Origin: Gymnorhina tibicen
Taxonomy: Eukaryota; Chordata; Aves; Passeriformes; Artamidae
Direction of reading: 5' to 3'
DNA length: 64,000 bases
Assembly: GCA_013399875.1 (NCBI GenBank)
Contig: VXAZ01001670.1
Coordinates: 1,745,025-1,809,024, forward strand
Part shown: positions 39,301-51,100 of the stretch, one piece after another
Layout of the letters: every line of letters begins with the position of its first letter
Numbering within the stretch: the stretch's first letter is position 1
Translations under genes and position numbers: made by a program
Notes under the pieces: generated by a model
The model's database searches: none
Told to the model about the DNA's origin: nothing
What the model saw: only the letters and a program-made list of their open reading frames with translations

Positions 39301-42300
39301 TATAAGCCAGAATTATCAGTTTAATTATTTGCACACAGATTTATGTAAAATCAATAATCACCACTGTAAATGAAAGCTATAATTCCATCAAGGAAGTGAC
39401 ACCAAGAATGGTGGAAATGAAGCCCAAGTCACTGCATGTTAGAGCTGAAATTTCCAGGGTTTAAGCTGCTGTGTATGCAGTGTATGTATAATCTAGCATC
39501 TACACTTTTTTCTGTTGGGAATTTACAGTTTATTTCAGAGTCCAGCTTGTGTTTGGGGATGAAGCTGATTGTTAACATAGCACAATAATTGTAATTTATT
39601 AATAATTTTGATGGGACTAAAACACTGTCACACACTTAGGGGAGAGACAGGTTCTTTTAGGGACCCTTGGCAGAGTGATGATGGCACTAAACTGTAGTTA
39701 CAATTAAAACTTTTCTCAACATGATATTATGACTAGTATGGCCCAGAATTTGTTATTAGAATTGCACAGGATTTCTACAAGCAGAATCAATGTAGTACAA
39801 TTTATAAATAGCTTAATACAGAATTTATAATACAATTTATTTCAAATCACCTAGACCCTAATTTAACTTATGGTTTCTAATCACCTAGATTAGAAATCAC
39901 CTTCTAATCACCTCTGCAGATCAGACCAGATCTTAATACACATTTTGCTGTATCAATATAACCAGTATAATCTAGACTCAAAAATCGTATAAAGAATCCA
40001 AGTAATTTAATCCTCAGAGGCAGAAAATGACTGTGGAGACATCTTTGGCCATGGGAAGGTCACGGGTCTCAGTTCTTGTCCAAGTTCCCCACGTAGGACT
40101 TGCAACTGCTTGATTTTGTAGACAGTGCTCTGTGTGCTGTTAGGCTTCCCTATCCTGTGACAACATCTGGAACCTGGGACCTTCCAGGCCAGTAAGGAAG
40201 GAAGCAATCAGCCTGGCACCCAGGAATCTTGGTACTGGCAAAGCGGGGAAGAAGAAATCTGTTTGCTGTGTACTTGGTTCACAGGACCTTCAGGGCCTGG
40301 TAATGAGGGAAAAGGGAACTCATACACAACTCACTCTGTCACAGAGAACGGCTTAGCCTCATAAAATGGTGCTAGGTATGCTAACCATATTATCAGAAGT
40401 CTTGAGCAGGGTGCACCAGTCATACACTCCTAGAAACATGAAGTCATTTTCTATCTCTTTGAGATAAATACAGGCAAAGAAATGCCCTAAATTCACGCAT
40501 CATTAAGTACTTTTGATGATGAGAAGATTTGCATCACTCATGAAACTAGGTTTTATTTTTCAAAATATTTGCATGGTACATGAATGGCTGATAAAAAATT
40601 GATCTAATTGTCCTTATTTTTAGGCTGCATAGTCCTCTTCAGCGCAACAATTAAGTAAGCATCCTCTGCCAAGTACAAGGTAAATAATGCAGCTGATTTC
40701 CTGGGACCTGATTGTACCCACAATTTTGACCACGTTGCTCATCTTGTGCTCTATGTGAACAGAGGAAAAGAATTAATTAAGATTTCATGGCAATGTGAGT
40801 TTTAGTATTTTAAATTTTGAAGTGTTTGACTTTGCAGCCATAATATTCTTTTAATATAATCTCTTTATGTGTAATTTCCTGTGTTAATTCCATCATGTGG
40901 AACCACAGTAAGTTTCATATGGATCATTAGTAGAGCTGGAACTTAGCTATGCTTGTGCAGACCTTTACCATTTGAGCTAACTGACCTTAACAACAGGCAG
41001 CTATCCTTTATTACAACCAGCCTCTAAAGGCAAAATGAGACAACCACTTTGCAAAGGGATTTCATGGCTATTTGCCATGAAAATCTGAGGAACGATGTAA
41101 CTCAGGAAGCCATGTCCTGGTGCTGTAAGTGCCTAATGGCTACAGAACCTCTGCTCTAATTCTCTTAAGTCTGTCTCCTGTATTTGGAAAGGAACACCCC
41201 ATCAGCCCAGCTCAGCCTTTAGTAGGATGTGCTCAGTATGGATGAAATGATTAACAAATTTATATACTAATTGCTAACATGTACTGACTATACACAGCTA
41301 GCCATTGTAAACTTTATTATGTCAGGCTATTTTTCACCTTACCAGCACAAATTACCTAGGGAATGTAAAAAAAATTTCTCTCTACCAGGACTATTCTAGC
41401 ATTTGGTGTACAGTTCTGAAGCATCAGGGTACTGAACCTTCTGCAAACAAGTGTAAGAATTTTTTAGCATTGACAAAACAGTATCATTGTCCGTAAGTTA
41501 TTCATCAGAAAATACAGAGACATCTATGCTGACACTGTAAAATGTATCGGCCTGAGGCACAAGGGCACAGAAAATTTAAATTCAAATGGCTAGTTTGGCA
41601 GTTACAAGCAACTAAACCAAGGCCTCATAACATCAAGTGTTAGGTAACTAACACTGTTTAACCAGATCTTGAGAAATGCAAAACTTTCCCAGTAAGATCT
41701 GGGACTGTAATAGGGAGGATATATGTACATAGATACACAGACTCAGAAAGCACAACTGATTAAAAGCAACCCTGACACAGATCAGCTTTGTTTCACTGCC
41801 AGTATTTAGGGAAATAAATAAACAAACTAAGCAGACTAATTGTTGCAAAATTATATTTTAAAGGGCTTTTGGATTCAGTATAATAGATTTTGTTAGCAAG
41901 GGCATTCAAAACAGAAAAATTTATCCTGATCATCTCCTTCCAGCATTTTTAGTCACTATAAACTCTGACATTTCTGAAGACCTTTGTATGAAACATAGTC
42001 TCATAACAAAACAAGTTACTTATTTTGGTAGTTGGCTGGAAACAAACCCACATATGGCAAATGTAAAATGGAATCATTATATCTTGCTATTTCTATTTCT
42101 ATCAGTTTCTGTCTTCTGTAGTTCACTAGCATTTATGTAGTGCTGTTGATCATTAAGTGCTTTATTGTCAATTTATTCAAAGACACTAAAATAACTGAAT
42201 TTTAAAAATAGATATAGTGGCAGCTCCTTTTTTTATGTAAAAAAACTAATTGGAATCTCCGTTGCAGTATATAGTATTGTTACCCATATTAGGTGAGATT

Positions 42301-44079
42301 TTCAAAAGTTCTAAGTTTTGAACAAACTACTAACTTGTGTTCTGTCTTAGATCAGAAGTTCTAATTTAATACGGTTACCATATATCCCCACTAATTAGAA
42401 GTATAATTAATTTTCTAGCTGTATCAACACTGGACTGCTACATCAGAAATGGATGATCTGCCAGTTAATGGGATAATTGTTTGAAGAGGAAAATCTGGAC
42501 ATTTATTGATACTTTGAGAAGTACTAGGCTTAATCTGGGACATTATAGTTTCTAATGACCCAGGCAAGAGCATAGTTTACCAGACTATGCTGAAATAAAG
42601 ATGCCCTGATCTATTTTACGTGTATCTGTATACCATGAACCCCTGTTTCATGCTGATCTCCTCATCCCTCACCCATCTTTACAAAATACAAGCTTAATTT
42701 ATGCCAAGGTTTTGTACTAAAGGGGAAACAAATAGGTCTTGGGGCGGGAAAAACTTGCTTTGATTATTGGCAAACAGTAATGATTCAACCTGCGCTAGAC
42801 ATTGTCAAGTCTCAGGTCTCCAGACATATTCGGACAAGCATTCTGGCTTTGCAAAGGCAGATGCTTCCCTGCAAAACTTGGTGTCTTGCTGGTGGACAGT
42901 GAGAAGCAGGAACTGATGGGAGGAGAGATAGAAAAATGTAAAGGTATTTCTGTCCCTTTTTGTCATGTTAATAGGTCTCTACATGACTCCCAAACCTTCT
43001 GCTGTATTCTTATTAGTGCCCAAATCCTCAATTACTTTTTTTGCTAAGGATAAATAGTTTATTGCTCTCCTTGGGCTTTTTTGCAAAGTAATGAGCTAGT
43101 TGTAAAATGAATACTGCACTACAATAATGTGGCCTCATGTTTTTCAGAATTTTTAGGTGCTGGCACTTTCTTTATGTTATGTTCCCTGCACTTTCCCAAG
43201 CTTTGTGTTTGTGCCAATATAGGCATCTTGTGTAGAGGGAGAAACTCCCCACAGTGCCCAGAGGGACACTGCATTGACAGGAGAAAAGCTTTTCTAGCAT
43301 AGTAGGAGGGAGCTCCCACCAAATGCACATAACACAGTGACTGGAAAATCACATTAATTAGCCTTTGGCTTCCTTTTAGGGGCTGAAGCCCATGTACATT
43401 CCTGGGGAATAAGACATCATTCATGAGAGGCTGAAGGGCTGGGTCCTGAGGGAAATCAAGGAGTAAAAAGAGTGGCTACAAAAAATGGGGAAAAGAAATG
43501 ACCACTGGTAGTGGCCATTTACCCTCATATTTGCACTTTCTGAGCATGCTGTGAGTTCTGTTGCAAAATAAACTCTGACTTGTCTCCCCATCAAGAAGCT
43601 AGACTCACTGCCTACCCAGGTGCTTTTAAGATGTTGCTAGGTAGGACTGTATTTGCAGCATCCATTCTGAATGGAAAGGCTCTCATGGGCCCCAGTATAG
43701 AAGTTTTAGAGGACATGGTAACCTTGATGAGTTGATCGAAAGCTCATTTATTCTCTGCCCTTCAGGAGTTTAGTGCTTGATGAAATACTCATGTTTGCCT
43801 CCCTGTCTAGTAGGACAGCATGACCAGGAGAGCACAAGATAGATAGCACTGATCAAACTGTAATCAATACCCTAATGCAGAAAATACAGGAATCTCATGT
43901 TCAGTGCTTACATTGTGTCATGATGTCCTTGAATTCTTCCTTGTACTCAGCAAAGTTCTATAGGTCAGGAAGTGAAATCTCTTCTGAATAACTTTGTTGA
44001 ACACCCTCTGAGCCAGGTACAATTAGCTAATCCCTTGGCCCCTTTCCCTCTGAGCTTGCTTTCTGGGAAACTGTCTTAT
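36321..44079. other. Intergenic, nothing large recognised
   Basis: About 7.8 kb of AT-rich DNA. Apart from a short cluster of AATCACCT repeats at 39.8-39.9 kb I see only chance open frames. Confidence 0.5.
39845..39913 (+). repeat. Four copies of AATCACCT within 70 bp
   Basis: Copies at 39,845-39,852, 39,879-39,886, 39,895-39,902 and 39,906-39,913, two of them extended to AATCACCTAGA. Just upstream acaatttat is also repeated (about 39,797 and 39,831). Irregular spacing suggests a degraded local duplication. Confidence 0.7.
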
Positions 44080-44084
44080 GATCT
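44080..44084. repeat. Target-site duplication, left copy (GATCT)
   Basis: Identical to 45,126-45,130 and directly abutting the LTR ends. It marks the original insertion site. Confidence 0.85.
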
Positions 44085-45125
44085 TGTGTTGGTTTTGCAC
44101 GGCCTGGTTTTTGGTAGCAGTGGATGGGCCACAGAGGTGGCTTCTGTGAGACCATTGGCAGAGCCAGTCCCTGATGGCTCTAAAGATGGACCTGCTGCTG
44201 GCTAAGGCTGGGCCAATTAGAGATGATGGTAATGCCTCTGTGATTACATATTTAAGAAGAAATCAAACAAAAGTAGTGGCGCAGTTTTAATTCCAGCCAG
44301 ACGACAGGAGGAGGTGAGGACACGTGAGGGAAAACAACACGGCGACACCAAGGTCAGTGGAGAAGGAGGGGGAAGAGCTGCTCCAGGCGCTGGAGCTGAG
44401 GTTCCTCTGCGGGCCGTGGTGAAGGCCATGGTGAAGCAGCTGTGCCCCTGCAGCCCATGAGTCCATGGGGGAAACAGAGATCCACCTGCAGCCTGTAGGG
44501 GAGGTGCCCGTGCTGGAGCGGGTGGATGCCTGGAGGAGGCTGTGATCCAGTGGGAGACCCGGTGGAGAGAGAGGGCCCTTGCTTCCAGGCTGGAGCAGCA
44601 CCCTGTGGAAAGAGAGACTCATGATGCAGCAGTTTTGGAGGACTGTGTGCCCATGGGGGAAATTCATGTTGCAGCAGTTTGGGGCTGACTGCTGCTTGCG
44701 AGATTGGGCCCACGTCAGAGAGCTTAGTGGAGAACTGTCTCCTGTGGGAGGGACCCCATGGCGTAGCAGGGGAACGACTCCTCTCCTTGAGCAGTAGAAG
44801 CAAACCTTGGGTGACGAAGTGACCAAGACCCCCACCCCCCCTCTCCCTGCACTGCCGGTGGGAAGGAGGGAGGGGTTGTAGGGAGAAAAGGTGTTTTTAA
44901 GGGCTTGTTTTACCTCTCATTATCCTCCTCCGATTTTGTTAGTAATAAACTCACTTTGTATCTCTAAGTTGAGCCTGTTTTGCCCTTGGAGTGTTTTGTC
45001 CCGGTCCTTATCTCAACTCATGAACTCTTCGTTAAATTTTCTATCCTCTGTCCAACTGTAGCAGGGGAGGGTGAGTGAGCAGCTTTCATGGGTGCCTGGC
45101 ATTTGGCTAGTGTCAAACCACGACA
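44085..45125 (+). mobile_element. Solo LTR of an endogenous retrovirus-like element, with 5-bp target-site duplication
   Basis: 1,041 bases, starting TGTGTTGGTTTTGC and ending GTCAAACCACGACA, so it has TG...CA ends with extended imperfect inverted termini. It is bounded on both sides by GATCT. No gag, pol or env sequence lies beside it, so it is a solo LTR. Internal signals fit plus orientation: a TATA-like catatttaaga near 44,247 and AATAAA at 44,944-44,949 with T/G-rich DNA downstream. Five-bp duplications are typical of ERVL-like families, but I cannot name the family. Open frames on its minus strand (up to 182 codons) are not real genes. Confidence 0.85.
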
Positions 45126-45130
45126 GATCT
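45126..45130. repeat. Target-site duplication, right copy (GATCT)
   Basis: Perfect match to the left copy at 44,080-44,084. The lack of change suggests a fairly recent insertion, although five bases carry little information. Confidence 0.85.
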
Positions 45131-48100
45131 CAGGGCATCACTGGTCCACACCATTTGGATATAGTGGACCTGAGCACATCTGAGATGGCCAGCTGACAAT
45201 TAATTTTTCTGTCACTGCAAAGCTGGTTGCAGGAGTCAGGAATGTCCAGGCTTTGGGAGCAGATGTCAGTGCTTATGGACATGAGGATAAAGCCCATCAT
45301 CATGGTGGGCAGGCTCCAATTGTTTGCACGAAGTGACTCCTTATCTAAAGTGGTAGAGTCACTGTCCATCCTCTCTCTGTAGAATATGAAGCAGTCCTCC
45401 CCTTGCGTGCTCATGTTCTCCCATCCTCTGTTTGCTGGAGAGGTGTGTATTTGATAGGCTCTGCTATCGGAGTAAGCTAGATGATATGTAGCAGAGGTGT
45501 TCTCTTCTAACCAGAACAGTCTCCCTCTGTCTAGTCCCTCTAGAGTCCTGCAGCCCCAAACTCTAGTCATTGAGAACCCTTGTGTCCCATCCTGCTGTGT
45601 CTAAGTTAGTTCCTCAAAGTCTGATCCCATCCAAACCGATAGCACCAGAAGTAGAACTTGCAGCAAGAGGCACCACGTGTATGTATCAAAGTTGCAAAGC
45701 AGAAGATGATGGACAGTGCTGGCTGAAGTCCTGTTTGTATATACACAGGGTGTGTGAGGCCAGTGAGTCAGTGGAACACATGCTGCAAGGACTAGTGCTA
45801 CCGGGAGGCAGAGCCAGAGCATAGCTCTCGTGCTGTTGTTCTTATCTGCTTATTCACTGTATGCTCAGAGAGTGTGGGCACATCTTGCCTTCTCAAAAGG
45901 TCCTCAGATTGGAATAGTGTGTGCAGCCCGTGTCACATGACCGGGTATATAAAATGACATGCCTAACAAAGATGCAATTAGAATATGTGTTTTCCAGTGT
46001 AGCCATTGTTACGATAAAGACCCATAATTACAAGTGGTGAGAATATATTACTGCATATGTGTGTCTTTGTGTGTTTGCTTGTGAGAGACAAACTGAGTGG
46101 TATTCAACACTTAAATTACCCAAAATCTTTAATGCCATAATAAGATATAGCAGTAGGAATTTGTGGGAATTGGGAAAAAAGAATATGTGCTAAGGTTTTG
46201 GGATGTAATCTTGGCTGACACAGAATAGGTGACGTTCATTTTTCTCCCCTGTCGTGGGCTAGAGATTTTCTGCTGGTAAAGGGAAGTCTTTTAAAGAAGG
46301 TCCTCCTTTATCACAGCCAAAACTGATCATCCTTAATGCATAACATTGAAAACCACATATGTTTGTATGGCAAAAAAATACAAAAGCAAAAATTACAGCA
46401 AACCCTGAAGTAAAATCACATATTTCACAAGTCTTAAATACGCTACATTTAAATAAGAAAAAGAAGGAATTGGTGTAGAATGTTGATGAAACTATTAGAA
46501 AAATATCACTAGTTCTTAATTGTTTAAGATATGCACACAGGTTCCCAATCCATAATTGTATGAATCTTTTTATCTTTAAATACATCTTACTTAGGCCCAT
46601 ATTCAGCAAAACATTTAAATACAGATATGAAGTTATTTATATTCTAACTGCCTGTGATTCGATTGGGTCATAGAGGAGCAAAATGCTCACCAAAGACACT
46701 ATTTATGGAAAGGACTTTGGAAACCATAACTTCCTGCATTGCATAAACTTCCTGAGTCAAAAAGCTAGAAACTGAGATAGGTTTGGCTCATGTTCCTTCA
46801 GTATACCAGGTCTGCTAATGCACAGCAATTGGCACAGAAAAGCTGACTGAAATGAAGGCACAGGAAGGGGCCATCATAACTGCATCTCGTGTAAGTGCAG
46901 GAGCTGGAGAGATGATGGGGTAGCCCTGGAAATAGGACCTGCACTGCTAAGACTCCTGGCTGGTTGCAGCACAGAGACAGCCTGGGACTGACTGGCTGTC
47001 ATTATCTGAGCAGCAAGTGTTGCTTTCACCGGAAGAAGAGCCTTCCATTTTCTGGAAAGTTCCCTTCCTACTGTTCTATAAGCTCTGTGGAGTTTTGCCA
47101 GCAGGAGCTGCGCTGTGCAGACTGAGAAATTCCTCCTCTTTTTCTTTTGTTTAAATATAGTAGGAATTAAAGTAGATTCAAAGTGGACCGACCTGCAAAA
47201 CTGTCAAATCCATGTGAAACTGACAACCTGGCAGGCAACTGGCCGTAGCTGTAGTTATGGTAGGTCCCATGGTATGCTGATGGAAGTCAGGTTATTAATT
47301 CTTACTGTCTTGGACAAAATCCAACGTGCTTTATTTTCTGCTTCCTTCAAGCTCTTTCCTGCACTTCCAATAACAAGTTGACATAGCTTTCTTCATCTCC
47401 TAGCCTAAGTTTGTGCACTGTTGCTTGCATGATGCCCCAGGAGATGATAAACGATGTGATTCAAATGTACATACCTGTGGGTAAGACCCCTCTGAGGTCC
47501 TGCACAGTGCTTAAATACAGCTGCTGTACTTTTGCTCAAGAAAAGCAGGAGCTGAAGAAGGTTAAAGCTGCATGGTATTAGCGAGTCTTCATAGAGTGGA
47601 CAGAAAAGGATACTGTGCAAGCAGAATTTTCTTCTGACTCAGCCTACAGAGTTGATCTAGCTCACAAAAAACCATGCATTACAACATTTTAAGAAGTACA
47701 GCAAATCCCATTTCTGCATTCTTGGGTGCTTCTGCTAAGTCCAAAGGGCAAAGTTGCTTCAGCATAGTCCATTGTTTGCTTTGGAATCTCAAAGATTAAA
47801 GATGTCTATAAGTGTTGGTAATTCTCATGGTTATTGTTAAATATTTCCTTTTATTATCTGTATCATAGCAGCTACAGTTTACAAAAGAAAAAAAAAAGGT
47901 GAGTTCTCAAGTGCACCCTCACTGTTTCCTGTCTCTGAGCACAGGAATGTTCTGTGCGTGAGGAGACTCCGACTCACATGTCCCAGGAGAGCAGCCTGAC
48001 CACCAGATTGCAAGCTGTTTTGGAGGCAGGCACTCTCCACCCTTCCTATTGAAACTGTGCCATGCTGCAGAAAATAATTTAAGTTCATTGGTCCAGAGAA

Positions 48101-51100
48101 AGGGAAGGGGGGTCACAGGGAGTAGAGAAAGCATAAGAGAAAGCATGACTGTACTGGTTAAGGCACCCGTCTGACAGACAAAGCCTTAGATTCCCTTTCC
48201 GGCCTGCTTTTTAAATATTTCATATAAATAGTCACTGGATGCAATGCAGAAACAGATGTTTTGGATACTGTACTCAGAGGTGCCTAATTTTTCCCATGCT
48301 CTAAATAGGAAACCTAGACACAGAACAAGAGGTTCTGAACTTCCCTCTAGGAACCCAGTACCTTTCACTTTGGCACTGTGGGGTTGAAGTTCTGGGTAAC
48401 TAATTCCTGTATTGGACCTGACCCTCAGGCTATCACCTCAAAAGTCTGTTTCAGAGATTCAGAGTCTTCATCGTATTTCCCTTCCCAGTATATTTGTCAC
48501 TGATGGTTTTTTTGTATTCCTTCTTACAAGTGCTCCATTATTCTTTTGGCTCTTCTGGATAGCTTTAAAATTAAAAGCTTCAAAAATCAGGTCAAATTTT
48601 ATCTTGACTAGGGTACATTTTTGTTTTGACCTGTTAGAGAATGCAACCATTTTCCCATTACAGAAGCTTGACTATGCCTATTTTCAGATAACAAGCTAGA
48701 TTGGAGTTGTTTTTCTAATAAAAAATGTTTGTGATACAGTTTGGTGTTTTATGCGTTTCCCCGAAAGACTGGCTGGATTGGAATAAACACACACCCTCCA
48801 GATGAAGTTTTGGATTATATTTGGAGAAAAACTGACTTTGAAAAATGTTTGAGGAAAATCACAGGAATCTTTCCCCCCTCCACCCATCCCCCCTCACTTT
48901 CCCCTAGAACATTTGCAATATGATTGCCTTTTTGGGAGTTCAGTTTCTGACCTAAACTTCTACAGCTTTGCAGTGATTTCCTTGAACCTGACTGGTCTGG
49001 CATTCTGAAAGGGAGCACTAGGAAGGATATATGTGCAGTTCTTCATGACCAGAGGTGTCTTACTGGTGTGAAGGACGTTTGGAAGTGGGCTATGGTGGTG
49101 ACATATGAGTTGCAGGACAGCAGTGAGGGCCAGAAGTGGCAGACTGATTTTCAAATACAGTGTCTTATTTAAGAAATGAGGTTTTATTTCTGACAAATTG
49201 AGGAATGGGTGAGATTTTTTTAAAAAAAAGTATAATTTGGATTGTGAGTCAGTATTGTTGAATTGTATGCTTAGAGGTCAGCCACTCTCAGATCTCTAAA
49301 TATCTTAACAGTCCTGTTTTTAACAGAGGAAAACCAGCGTGGGCTACTGTTGTGAATTACCCAATTTGTTGATTACATCTGCTTTCTGGTGGACAGCTGT
49401 GTGTGTCTGGCACATTTGTAGGCAAGAAGGCTTCTAGGTGAGGTTGGTAAATGGGAACAGACAACAAGAACAAGTGGTTCAACTTACAGGGATGTTTAAT
49501 AGGAATTTCAGTATAACGCCAAAGCTTTTGGACATTGTTTTCCCGGGAAGCTTTGGGAAAAAGCATTCAGTGCCCTTCAGAATCACCATGCCTTGATAAA
49601 GTGGCCTGAATGTGTGCTGCCAGCCTTGAGCAGGGTTATTCTTTGCTGGCCCAGTGCTGTAAGGTGCCTCATCACACTCTTTGTTTGAATGTTTCTAGTG
49701 GTGGCGACAGATGTTTCATCGAGTTGTAGAAAGTGAGCTTGGGCTGGTGCTTCAGGGAGCATTTTTGAGATGGTGAGATGAGCTACTAGAACAGGAAAAA
49801 TTGGCTATAGAAGAGTTTTCTGTCGTGCCAGAGCAGTCTCTCTTTTGGCCAGGCCACAGCATCTCATCTGATCACTGGGCTTGCCAAGATACAGAGGAAA
49901 GAATTTGACTTCAGTGGTTCACAAATTACACAGGTGCCAGTATGTCCTTTCCAGTCCCTGTTCTGGAAGCAACTCCTCCATCTCCAGTTACACATGAGCA
50001 CTCTAACATGCTTTATTACCTTCTCAAGCTGCAGCATATTTCCCAGGTTCATTTGTATAATTTTCCTGGATTGAACCCGGTTCCAAACATAATAGTATGC
50101 TGGCTTTAGCCCCATTCAGCATTCAGCTTGAGAAGAAATTATAGGCATGGGCAGTGGAAGAGGACAGGATGGGGCCTTGTTTTGGTTACAAGATCTAGGC
50201 AAACAACTGAGTCGTTTTTTTAACATTTGTACAATAAAAAGCATGACTAGGGAAGGGTAGCTCACAACAGATGTGATTCAAAGGTCTGAAATGCTGTCAG
50301 AGGGAATGAAGGAAGGAAAAAAGAGAGATATGTTTCCAGGTGCATTTCAAAGCTTCCATTGTCACACATGGATGGTGAAACTCTAATTGGAGATTTAAAG
50401 ATACCTGGGGTCAGGAATAAATGGCACTCAGAATATTTTTGTTTTCCACTCTATACAGGAATGCAAGAGAAGCATTATTTACATCTGTACCAGGTAGACA
50501 GAGTTTTATGTTGTTTCATCCCAAAATATAAAAACAAATCATGATCTGAAGAAACACAGCCACTCTGGAGGAGGAGACAGTAGCTGTTTCACTGCACAAG
50601 GGATTAACACTATAAAACAGGACAGACACAAAACCTCCCCTTATCCTGCATAAACACAAACAGTTTAAGAACAGAATATAGTTAACTAGCTTTGAATTTT
50701 AGAAAGATACTAAATTCAGTACTTCTAGATTTGTGGGAAATGTCCTGGGAACATTAAAAAGGTCACATGTCCAATTGGTTAATTTTATTTCTCATTTTAA
50801 GGGTTCCTTATCCAACAGCATGGGCACAACTTTAAGATGAAGTGATGAATTTTAACAAGCCTTTCTGGATTCCTAGTTTGCCTTGGTCTTTTATCAAAGG
50901 GCTGAGCAGAGTTTATGCTACTTAGCTGTGAACTGTAATAGTAGCAAATGAAGAAGATAGTGAGGGTTTATATAGCTTTGTATTTAATATGGGGAGTTTC
51001 TAGAAGGAGTCTGTAAGTAGGGACTGTTGCCCAGGCTCCAAGCTTTGGCCAAGCAGTTCTTGGCAGGCTTCAGAGAGGGTGGTGAAAATGCAGCTTTAAG

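Noticed and set aside
44287..44835. Minus-strand frames of 182 and 149 codons
   Set aside because: They lie entirely inside the GC-rich part of the solo LTR, overlap each other in different frames and show no protein family.
34247..45679. Scattered canonical E-boxes (CACGTG at 34,247, 44,321 and 45,674) as evidence of long-range clock control of CIPC
   Set aside because: A 6-mer is expected several times in 64 kb by chance, and I see no enrichment or paired E-box arrangement. Only the LTR-borne copy was kept as a low-interest note.
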